Shown: in pieces, positions 20,073 to 26,592 of the stretch
Layout: every line of letters begins with the position of its first letter
Position numbering within the stretch: the first letter of the stretch is position 1
Origin: Serratia sp. DD3
Lineage (GTDB): Bacteria > Pseudomonadota > Gammaproteobacteria > Enterobacterales > Enterobacteriaceae
Assembly (NCBI RefSeq): GCF_000496755.2
Contig: NZ_AYKS02000018.1
Span: forward strand, 1-36,989
Direction of reading: 5' to 3'
Length of the DNA: 36,989 bases
Program-made: the position numbers and the translations under genes
Notes under the pieces: generated by a model
The model's database searches: none
Told to the model about the DNA's origin: nothing
The model's input: the letters and a program-made list of their open reading frames with translations, nothing else

Positions 20073-22761
20073 GTTGTTGGCTACCTTCCTCCAACAGTCT
20101 ACTGATGAAAAAATCAATTTGACTGAGGTCATGGTCAATCTTAAGTGCATCACCTTCTGCGATGTGTCGTTCTAACGATTCACACAGTTGCTTTCCGGGT
20201 AGCAGGTTTAACATCGCAAACGCACCTTTCAGACGGTGTGCGGTTTGAGATAGAGCAGCGAAGTCACTATGCTCCTTGGCAGTATATAGTTTTTTAATAT
20301 CAACTGGTACTGTATCAACAAACAAATCAATATAATTACTTGTTTTTAATTGTTTTTTATAGTGCTGAATATCATCCTCAGTGAGAGATATCTCGTGATT
20401 TTCTTCTGCCAATTGCAGTTCTATTAGCTGTGTAATGGCGTCGAGCATCGCACCGGTGAAGTTATAGTTGACTCGAATGATCTGTTCGCCAAGCTGCTGG
20501 CAACCGGTTTCATCACTTGCCAGCAGGAGGGTATAACCGGAGATTAACTGTGGGTCATCAGTAATCACTATGTCATATGCTTGATTATTCTGACGTTCAT
20601 CAGCGATCAAATAACTGGCTCCATAAGCCTCCAGAAGATGAGTAGTGATACTGCGGACCTCGTTAGAAGTGATATCCAGCCGCGCTTTTATCCCATCCAG
20701 TAGTTTTTCCTCTGCTTCTTCCGTCGGTTTCTCCAACTCCATGGTGACTCGAATCGTGTAGCGGGTACCGATATCAAGTTTACTGCGGATAGACAAATCG
20801 CCATTAAGCGCCTTACATAATCGATTACACAGGAAGAAAGTTAGCCCAGAACCATGATTGAAGCGATCTTCGCGCATTTGACTGAGGAATGGATAAGTCA
20901 GGTTACTGAGTTCATCACTGGAGATACCTGAGCCGGTATCATTGATATGAAATAAGAGATGTTCTGGGTGATCGTTTTCATACTCGACGCTCAGAACGAT
21001 CTTGCCATAAGAAGTGGTGATAATGGCGTAGCGAAGCAGCAGTGAGATAACTTTGCGTAGTATATTGGCATCACCAATATAGTGCTGCCCCGCATCAAGA
21101 TGGAAATGGTGGAATAGGGTCAACCCTTTTTGCTCAATCAAGGGGAGCAGGTCCAGCAGTAGTTCATCCAGGAGTACCGCGGGACTAAATAGTTGGTATG
21201 AAGGTTGGATATCCTGCGTTTCCAGGCGAGTTAGCAAGATAATATTGTCAATGAGATCTAATACTGATGTCGAAGTTTGGCTCAGTTGCTTGAGGAGGCT
21301 TTGTTGCTGCTGTGGTTCGGGCTGTGTATTCAGTCTGCCAACCAGATTGTTGATTTGATTTATCGGTTGATTGAGCTCAACAGCTAAATTTTGCAGCATC
21401 AACTGACGTGCCTGAACGGTTTTATCGTATTCATGTTGAGCTTGTTGCAGCCGTTTATTGACGACCATCTCTTTTTTCTGGTCGTCAAGCAGGAACAGAT
21501 AGGTTTCTGCGGAACGTTGACTATGGCACAGACGGATCTCATAAATTTTATTGTTTACTGTGGCTTGGATCACCCCATGATGTTGCTTAGCCATATGGGC
21601 GATTTTTTTTAAATTGAGATGGGGCCGTAGATGATCAGCAATTTTATTGCTGGCAATCGCTCTATTGCTGGCAAAGTCATAGACTATCAGGCCGGAAGTG
21701 AGGTTATTGATAATTTCATCAGTCAGCGAGCGCTCTTTTTCGAGCTCGACAGCCATATTTTCACTGGGGCGGATGTATTGATGGCGGATAAAATAGAACC
21801 CTATAATCGATAGCATCAGCAGTAGCAGATTGACCACCAGTAGCCAGATATTATTGCGTAGTAGGTCAATGACCAGGTTAAAGATTGAAACACGATAAAT
21901 CAGTTTAAGTGGCGCATTGGATAGCGGCAGGGTGAATTCAAGCCAGCCCCGGTGCAAGGTGGTGGTTACCTGGTGTTGCTCAGCGTCAGGTGCGGTAATA
22001 TTGTCAAATTCATCATTATCGTCCAATAGCAGAAAATTGCTGCGTGCCATATTCAACGGAATGATATCGTTAATGGGCAATTCAAAGGCGAGGACAGTGG
22101 CCAGATGTCCGGGTTGGTTGAACGTGGTACGAATAGAGAATGAATAGTTGCCCTGGAAACGCTGTTTACGCAAGCCTGAGAAACTCTCGCGTTTATCGAG
22201 CATATTCGTCTGTTGCAGTATTTCAGCACGTAGTTCCGAAGCGAGGGCTGTCAGGTAATTTTCTTTTAACCGTGAGGTCAGATCCTTAATCGATTGAGTT
22301 GTCACCAGACTCAGGCTGTTATCCCGCCCGTTAAGATAGTAGAGCGTATAGTTTTCTTTTTTAGTTCCCCATCGGCTGTCAAGAAAGTTTGAAATATTGC
22401 TAATCATGGCTAACGTGTCATTGCTGTGGTTGCCAAAAATCAACACATCGGTTTTATTTCTTTTTTTATCAAGATAATAAACATCTGCATTCAAGAGCTT
22501 CTCTTTCTGCTCAGGTTCCATGACAGGGGTCGTTGGGTTGCCAAATTTAGTGTAAATCTGCTGGGTGAGATAACGATAATTATCAATACGGCTTTGCACA
22601 GCGGCAGTGATACCGATGATGGCTTTTTTTTTATCAGCCAGATAGGCGTTGGTGTAGTTGTAACCATATAAAATCAGGGCAACCACCAGCAGTACACTCT
22701 GCAACCAGAAGCTGCGGATAATATGGCGAGATCGGTGTGGTGATTGTCTATTTTGCAGCAT
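20065..22761 (-). CDS. rcsD: Phosphotransferase RcsD
   Basis: RcsD is the inner-membrane histidine phosphotransfer protein that passes phosphate from RcsC to RcsB. The 898-aa product (E. coli 890) has TM1 near 19-37 (SVLLVVALILYGYNY), a periplasmic domain and TM2 (LLVVNLLLLMLSIIGFYFI). A PAS-like region and a degenerate histidine-kinase-like domain without a phosphoaccepting His (LAVELNQPINQ) follow. The C-terminal HPt carries His842 in TAHRLKGAFAML, the same number as E. coli. ATG 22761 with AGGAAA upstream is chosen over GTG 22800, because only then does the HPt His take position 842. The reading frame is intact. Confidence 0.95.
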   Translation of the reverse strand: MLQNRQSPHRSRHIIRSFWLQSVLLVVALILYGYNYTNAYLADKKKAIIGITAAVQSRIDNYRYLTQQIYTKFGNPTTPVMEPEQKEKLLNADVYYLDKKRNKTDVLIFGNHSNDTLAMISNISNFLDSRWGTKKENYTLYYLNGRDNSLSLVTTQSIKDLTSRLKENYLTALASELRAEILQQTNMLDKRESFSGLRKQRFQGNYSFSIRTTFNQPGHLATVLAFELPINDIIPLNMARSNFLLLDDNDEFDNITAPDAEQHQVTTTLHRGWLEFTLPLSNAPLKLIYRVSIFNLVIDLLRNNIWLLVVNLLLLMLSIIGFYFIRHQYIRPSENMAVELEKERSLTDEIINNLTSGLIVYDFASNRAIASNKIADHLRPHLNLKKIAHMAKQHHGVIQATVNNKIYEIRLCHSQRSAETYLFLLDDQKKEMVVNKRLQQAQHEYDKTVQARQLMLQNLAVELNQPINQINNLVGRLNTQPEPQQQQSLLKQLSQTSTSVLDLIDNIILLTRLETQDIQPSYQLFSPAVLLDELLLDLLPLIEQKGLTLFHHFHLDAGQHYIGDANILRKVISLLLRYAIITTSYGKIVLSVEYENDHPEHLLFHINDTGSGISSDELSNLTYPFLSQMREDRFNHGSGLTFFLCNRLCKALNGDLSIRSKLDIGTRYTIRVTMELEKPTEEAEEKLLDGIKARLDITSNEVRSITTHLLEAYGASYLIADERQNNQAYDIVITDDPQLISGYTLLLASDETGCQQLGEQIIRVNYNFTGAMLDAITQLIELQLAEENHEISLTEDDIQHYKKQLKTSNYIDLFVDTVPVDIKKLYTAKEHSDFAALSQTAHRLKGAFAMLNLLPGKQLCESLERHIAEGDALKIDHDLSQIDFFISRLLEEGSQQHE

Positions 22762-23057
22762 GACAACAATTTCCTGAAGTAAACGGCGGACCGCCAGCAC
22801 GATACCAAGAGTTATACACGACTAAGAGTTACACACTGGCTCCCTAACAACAATACATAATATTGCCTTACCACACTCACCCCGTGAGCACCACTTCACC
22901 ATTATAATACTTGAGTGATGACGGGTGTGAAATGGCAACTCGAGTATCCAGTGGATGGATGTTGGATTAAAATTTAATCGAATGAACCGGTTAAAGGTTT
23001 TTTTTGCATGAAAACAGTAGACAGTTTATAACGGGATCGCTAATATTTGCGCCCATT
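22762..23057. other. rcsD to tRNA-Ser intergenic region
   Basis: No gene is present. In E. coli, micF and ompC lie here; neither is visible. Candidate signals are a minus-strand TATTAT with no clear -35 upstream of rcsD, a palindrome AACCGGTT (22985-22992) followed by a T-tract, and the tRNA promoter listed separately. A 12-mer AGTATCCAGTGG (22943-22954) recurs at 34069-34080. Confidence 0.5.
23018..23046 (+). promoter_or_regulatory. tRNA-Ser promoter
   Basis: TAGACA (23018-23023) and TAATAT (23041-23046) are spaced by exactly 17 bp, followed by a GC-rich discriminator (GCGCCC) typical of stringently controlled stable-RNA promoters. It is placed 11 bp before the mature tRNA. Confidence 0.7.
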
Positions 23058-23145
23058 GGAAGGATGGCCGAGTGGTTTAAGGCAACGGTCTTGAAAACCG
23101 TCGACGGGCGACTGTCCCAGAGTTCGAATCTCTGTCCTTCCGCCA
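23058..23145 (+). tRNA. serT: tRNA-Ser (anticodon UGA)
   Basis: This is an 88-nt class II tRNA with encoded CCA. The acceptor stem pairs GGAAGGA (23058-23064) with TCCTTCC (23135-23141), followed by discriminator G. The D-arm reads GGCCGAGTGGTTTAAGGC. The anticodon stem ACGGT/ACCGT encloses loop CTTGAAA, with anticodon TGA at 23092-23094. A long variable arm and the T-arm AGAGTTCGAATCTCT complete the fold. It reads UCA and other UCN serine codons. The gene symbol is by analogy with the single UGA serine tRNA of E. coli. Confidence 0.97.
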
Positions 23146-23151
23146 AATTCT

Positions 23152-23189
23152 AACCCCAACTTTCTGATAAGCTTGGGGTTTTTTCTTTT
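23152..23189 (+). terminator. Rho-independent terminator of tRNA-Ser
   Basis: AACCCCAA (23152-23159) pairs with TTGGGGTT (23173-23180) around a 13-base loop and runs straight into TTTTTTCTTTT. It is a textbook intrinsic terminator 6 bp after the tRNA. Confidence 0.92.
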
Positions 23190-23199
23190 ATAGGCTTTC

Positions 23200-23221
23200 A
23201 GTATGTCATCCAGTATGCCAT
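23200..23221. repeat. Direct repeats next to the tRNA (possible integrase arm sites)
   Basis: Two copies of AGTATGYCAT (23200-23209 and 23212-23221) sit 12 bp apart, 55 bp beyond the tRNA 3' end. Short direct repeats at this position are common at attachment regions of tRNA-targeting integrases, and the sequence beyond looks like a decayed island. No integrase gene remains, so the role is inferred. Confidence 0.4.
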
Positions 23222-23361
23222 TTAATATTGGTTGTGGTTATCCTTGTTTGCTGCGTATTAGGGACGTATTCAAAGAGTGCGTCATTCGCAATGTACTTTT
23301 CAGTTGTCATTGGCTCGCAAGAAACAGGGGGTGATAGTAGGTTTTTGTATGGAGTGGAGCT

Positions 23362-23625
23362 TCAAATTTGCTCTCCGCCAGTTACATCCCCCCGATTATC
23401 TGGTAGCGGTTTGCCATCCAATAAATGCAGTGTCCGTTCCAGATCCATCAGTTGATCACGCCGACAGTTATGATTCAGTGTATACCCAAAATACTTCGAA
23501 TTGCTTGAAGGCAGCCTGCGATGGAAGCCCTAGGAGCATAGCCAATTATGTGACTAGGGTGAGCGAGGAAAGCCAACACACATGCAACTTGAAGAATAAC
23601 GTGTATAACTCACCAGATTGCTCAT
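23362..23625 (-). pseudogene. Small gene (46 codons when restored) split by an ERIC element
   Basis: On the minus strand, ATG 23625 opens MSNLVS and is interrupted after six codons by the ERIC element at 23481-23607. Beyond it the frame resumes (LNHNCRRDQLMDLERTLHLL) and ends at TGA 23362-23364. Leaving a single TATA at the insertion site gives a continuous 46-aa frame, because the net insertion of 123 bp is a multiple of three. Reading through the ERIC meets a stop codon, so the gene is broken. I do not recognise the product. It lies downstream of another minus-strand remnant, and both are probably scraps of a mobile element beside the tRNA. Confidence 0.5.
23481..23607. repeat. Full-length ERIC element (127 bp)
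   Basis: It is exactly 127 bp, from TATACCCAAAATACTTCGAA to GAATAACGTGTATA, with imperfect terminal inverted repeats. The ERIC core (CCCTAGGAGCATAGCC, then ATGTGACTAGGGTGAGCGAG) corresponds to the ERIC consensus AAGTGACTGGGGTGAGCG. ERIC elements behave as miniature transposable elements in Yersinia and insert at TA-rich sites; the flanks here (TATA) fit that. Confidence 0.92.
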
Positions 23626-23643
23626 GATGAACTTTTGCCAAAT

Positions 23644-23881
23644 TTACAATGATGATTTGACTTGTAATTCTAGGATAGCGTTTAAACAGGTTGATGACTC
23701 CTTAATCAACTCAGTCAGTTCGATTTTCAGCACGAGGATACTGTCGGCTTCAACATTCAAGTTGATCTTCACGGCTGTGCCTTCTGGTGTTACCGCTGGT
23801 AATACCATTGATCACCTTGTAACCTCGGTATTTCATCAGGCCCGTTGCCTGTCGGGCACGGAGAATATCTATAGGTGTCAC
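23644..23881 (-). pseudogene. Unrecognised frameshifted minus-strand gene remnant
   Basis: Two overlapping minus-strand frames join into one plausible protein if a single frameshift near 23795 is allowed. The first part contains DILRARQATGLMKYRGYKV (GTG at 23879-23881), and the second contains TPEGTAVKINLNVEADSILV and ends at TAA 23644-23646. The segment stops abruptly where the plus-strand CdiA-like remnant begins, so its 5' end may be lost. No family is recognised. With the small ERIC-split gene downstream on the same strand it suggests a decayed phage-like or island gene block. Confidence 0.35.
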
Positions 23882-23888
23882 AAAGGGG

Positions 23889-24090
23889 GGGCTGTTCGCG
23901 GATACTGAATCCAGCGTGGTCAATGCGTCATTGGCTGCGGCTCAAGCGAATAATACGCTGGTTGGTGCTGGTGGTGTTATGACTGGGGAACTGATGGGCA
24001 TGATAGCTGTAAATGTCTATGGAAAACCGTTAAGTGAACTGAGTAACAGAGAAACAAACGGTCTCCGCATTGGCAACCCAGGTGTTAGTC
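23889..24090 (+). pseudogene. CdiA/filamentous-haemagglutinin pretoxin-region remnant
   Basis: The plus-strand frame reads VVNASLAAAQANNTLVGAGG, then TGELMGMIAVNVYGKPLSEL. This pattern (gated by GA-rich helix, YGK-P-SEL) is characteristic of the region just before the VENN/toxin part of CdiA-type two-partner-secretion proteins. It normally continues EKQTVSALATLAAGLAG. Here a frameshift near 24050 moves EKQTVSALATQ into the next frame (24052-24084), after which similarity ends. No start, TPS domain, CdiB or immunity gene is present, so this is a decayed fragment of a few hundred bases. Confidence 0.6.
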
Positions 24091-24249
24091 CTTGTGGGGT
24101 TTCGTCATCTTACCTTGGGCTGTGCCGTTACTCCCGGTTGGGCAATCCCTCATCAACTGTTTTAGAGACGAACTCTTATTGGAATTGTTGTTAAAAAAGA
24201 ATAGATTATAGAGTTCACAATTACTATTACCTATGTACAGGTACATTAT
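24091..24249. other. Non-coding remainder of the decayed island
   Basis: No gene is supportable. A short inverted repeat ATGTAC-AG-GTACAT lies at 24233-24246. The stretch joins the CdiA-like remnant to the inverted repeat downstream of the nitroreductase gene. Confidence 0.4.
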
Positions 24250-24291
24250 TACCCATCGCCATTCAAGCTTCAGATTAAATGGCGATGGGTA
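24250..24291. terminator. Long perfect inverted repeat downstream of the nitroreductase gene
   Basis: TACCCATCGCCATT (24250-24263) and AATGGCGATGGGTA (24278-24291) form a perfect 14-bp stem with a 14-base loop, 22 bp past the stop of the minus-strand gene. Neither side has a T-run. It could be a transcript-end hairpin or a dispersed repeat unit. Confidence 0.5.
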
Positions 24292-24312
24292 TCACAGTAT
24301 CTTTCAGATTGA

Positions 24313-24996
24313 TTAGTGTTCCTTGATGACATCCTTCGCATCTAAACGTAGCCGAGGGCCATATACGCCTTCCGGCAAACGTTTACCACAGCTTACTATC
24401 ATGCAAACATCAGCTTCTTGAGGTAGGCCTAATAACTTTTTTATCTGATCCTCTTCAAAACCTTCCATTGGACAAGAGTCATATCCTGCTTCTGATAAAG
24501 CATACATAAATGTCATTGCTGCCAAGGCCACACTTTTGTTTAAAATGACGCGGACATCTTCTTTTCTTAAGCGGTTGCCTTGCTCGCCGACTACACCTTT
24601 ATACTCGACTAAGCCTTCACCACTGTACAGCAGTGGCATATCCTTTTCGTAGTAAGCAAAGACATGTTCTGGTGTATTGGGCTTGGCAGCAAACGCTCTA
24701 CGAATGACGTTGGCATTCATTTCTGCTCGCTGCTTCCATTTCTGCGGGGCAGTAGCAAATATGATGAGTTCATTTGCGGTTTTCGCCGCATTCTGTTCCA
24801 TGCAAAAAACCTTGGCTTTCTTTAGCATTTCTGGACTTCGTACGCGATGAATTTCCCACATTTGCATATTTGAACTATTAGGTGCCAGCGTTGATAATTC
24901 TAACGCTCGGGTGACCACTTCTGGATCAAACTCAAAATTCTGATCATATTTACGTATTGCACGTCGATATTGAACTATATCGGTAAAACTCTTCAT
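24313..24996 (-). CDS. Nitroreductase-family flavoprotein
   Basis: The 227-aa product belongs to the FMN-dependent nitroreductase fold: N-terminal RRAIRKYD (FMN phosphate-binding, residues 11-18), LSTLAPNSSNMQMWEIH (35-50), NKSVALAAMTFMYALSEAGYDSCPMEGFEED, and a final GKRLPEGVYGPRLRL. Such enzymes use NAD(P)H to reduce nitro groups, quinones or enones; the natural substrate cannot be deduced. ATG 24996 has AAGGA 8 bp upstream. It is divergent from the MFS-acyl-CoA dehydrogenase-CoA-transferase operon and shares its 326-bp promoter region, so common regulation is likely. Confidence 0.85.
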   Translation of the reverse strand: MKSFTDIVQYRRAIRKYDQNFEFDPEVVTRALELSTLAPNSSNMQMWEIHRVRSPEMLKKAKVFCMEQNAAKTANELIIFATAPQKWKQRAEMNANVIRRAFAAKPNTPEHVFAYYEKDMPLLYSGEGLVEYKGVVGEQGNRLRKEDVRVILNKSVALAAMTFMYALSEAGYDSCPMEGFEEDQIKKLLGLPQEADVCMIVSCGKRLPEGVYGPRLRLDAKDVIKEH

Positions 24997-25079
24997 TCAT
25001 ATGGTCCTTGTTTTAAATTATGGGATAATGACGTTAGATAATATAGCAGCATAGTCACGTCAAATTTAACGCCTCAAAA

Positions 25080-25099
25080 ATGTTTCAATTGTGAAACAT
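25080..25099. promoter_or_regulatory. Palindromic operator candidate
   Basis: ATGTTTCA-ATTG-TGAAACAT is a perfect inverted repeat with 8-bp arms and a 4-bp spacer. Its symmetry and position in the divergent promoter region fit a dimeric regulator site, possibly for one of the Fis-type helix-turn-helix regulators encoded downstream at 30.5-34.0 kb. That link is an inference. Confidence 0.5.
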
Positions 25100-25152
25100 A
25101 ATTAATTTATCCATGTTCAATTTGCTCCTTTTTATCTCTTGGAACAAGAAAA

Positions 25153-25170
25153 ACGTGATAGATGTCACCA
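25153..25170 (+). promoter_or_regulatory. CRP-like binding site upstream of the MFS gene
   Basis: ACGTGATAGATGTCACCA contains the CRP core GTGA-N6-TCAC without mismatch, centred at 25161.5. If TATGGA at 25190-25195 is the -10, transcription would start near 25202-25203. The site would then be centred about -41, the class II activation position. Confidence 0.55.
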
Positions 25171-25322
25171 TAAATTATTGATTCTAACGTATGGATGAGA
25201 ACTTTTGAGTATTGCATCAAATATTGACATTCCATTTCCATTAATTGCTTCTTAAAGAATAGCGCGACTGCAATGATGCTGGTTATCAGCTAAATGATCG
25301 TTAATCAAAGGAATTATTACAA

Positions 25323-26564
25323 ATGACTGATAACTCAAAGATCCCCGGAAGAGGTTGGACAATAGTTTTGATTGCTTGGCTTGCGTTTATGCTGGCCAAT
25401 CTTTCTAATTTTGCATTTGGTGTAGTTTTACCAGATATGAGAGCTGAGATTGGATTTGACCTTAATATGGCTGGCTGGCTAAGTGCCATAGCTTGGATTG
25501 GCAAGGGGCTGTTAACCATTCCAATCATTTGCTTTATCAGTAAAGGCAAACCTAAAACTGTTCTGTTTACCATTTTTTTGCTGCTAGGCTTCGGTATGAT
25601 CCTACAAGGCTTGGCGACTAATGTCGTTATGTTATTCATTGGCCGTTTGTTCGTCATGGGCGTTGCGGCAGGGATTGTTTCAGTACTGGTGGTTTTCAAA
25701 ATTCAATGGATCCCGAAAGAGAAGCTCGGTTCTATCAATGGCGTGGAAATGTTTACCGGCCCAGCAGGTCAAATGCTAGGTACTGCCGCATTTCCTATCT
25801 TTCTAGCGATGGTCTCAGGCTGGCGTGATGTCATGATCGCCATGGGGGTAGGCGCACTGTTCCTAGCTGTATTATGGTTGCTTATAGCAAAAGACAAGAC
25901 CGACTCAAATTCCAAAAATTATGACAAAGTACCCGTTCTCCAACCACTGAAAGAGGCATTAAAACACAAGAATACCTGGCTCTTGGCCTTTGCTTGGCCA
26001 ATGACCTCGATAACCTGGATCGCTGTTTATACCTTCTGGCCGACCTATGCGGTAGAAAGTTTAAATCTATCTATTAAAGAAGCTGGAATGATATTAGGTT
26101 TACTACCCATTGGTTCGGCAATTGCGTGTCTAGTTTCACCTGTCTTAGCGCAGAAATGGGGCTATGACAAACCACTTATAGTTGCATCCGGCATCGTTTT
26201 ACCCTTTGCATACTACAGTTTGATGTTGACGAATAGCGTGCTGCTGCTGTCTATTTCTGCCTTCATATCAGGCTATGCTGCCTATAACTTTGTGCCGCTG
26301 GCTTTTACCACGCTTTACAAAACCAATATGTCCCCACGAGCCGTGTCGATGGGTACAGGTTTCATCTTTTCTCTTGTCGGCCTAGGTGGCGCAGTGGGTG
26401 GAGCCGCTACCGGCTGGCTGGGAACGCAATATGGTCTCGAAACAGCATTGTCACTGACTTGCATTACACCGATTTTATTCGCTGTTTTTACCATGTTCCT
26501 AACAGAGACTGGCTGGAAAGCTGAACAGAAAAGTAAAAATACAGTATTAGAAAAACTCGCATAA
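25323..26564 (+). CDS. MFS transporter
   Basis: The 413-aa product is a major facilitator with about 12 hydrophobic segments. The first is WTIVLIAWLAFMLANLSNFAF (12-32). The TM2-TM3 loop reads CFISKGKPKTVLF in place of the usual G-x-x-x-D-R-x-G-R-R. A soluble central loop (KDKTDSNSKNYDKVPVLQP) lies near 195. The N-terminal start is ATG 25323 after AAAGGAATT. It is first in an operon with an acyl-CoA dehydrogenase and a CoA-transferase, so it most likely moves a carboxylate substrate or product of those enzymes across the inner membrane. The substrate cannot be told from sequence. Confidence 0.85.
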   Translation: MTDNSKIPGRGWTIVLIAWLAFMLANLSNFAFGVVLPDMRAEIGFDLNMAGWLSAIAWIGKGLLTIPIICFISKGKPKTVLFTIFLLLGFGMILQGLATNVVMLFIGRLFVMGVAAGIVSVLVVFKIQWIPKEKLGSINGVEMFTGPAGQMLGTAAFPIFLAMVSGWRDVMIAMGVGALFLAVLWLLIAKDKTDSNSKNYDKVPVLQPLKEALKHKNTWLLAFAWPMTSITWIAVYTFWPTYAVESLNLSIKEAGMILGLLPIGSAIACLVSPVLAQKWGYDKPLIVASGIVLPFAYYSLMLTNSVLLLSISAFISGYAAYNFVPLAFTTLYKTNMSPRAVSMGTGFIFSLVGLGGAVGGAATGWLGTQYGLETALSLTCITPILFAVFTMFLTETGWKAEQKSKNTVLEKLA

Positions 26565-26592
26565 ACAATAAGTAATAATTGGAGGGTATAAA

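Larger units (their letters stand above)
24997..25322. other. Divergent promoter region of the accessory locus
   Basis: This AT-rich 326-bp region separates the nitroreductase and transporter genes. It contains a perfect palindrome (25080-25099) and a CRP-like site (25153-25170), listed separately. A TATGGA (25190-25195) could be the -10 of a class II CRP promoter. TTGACA at 25224-25229 lacks a matching -10. I looked for a sigma54 promoter (GG-N10-GC) in this region and found none convincing. Confidence 0.5.

Noticed and set aside
20065..22761. RcsD inactivation as reported in some Y. pestis lineages
   Set aside because: The frame is continuous to the HPt domain and His842 is present.
23228..23627. 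Plus-strand frames of 75 and 116 codons after the tRNA
   Set aside because: They run through the ERIC element and opposite the restorable minus-strand small gene; no motif or start signal supports them.
25201..25216. FNR-like site TTGAG...ATCAA
   Set aside because: The half-sites are separated by six rather than four bases, so it does not fit the FNR consensus.
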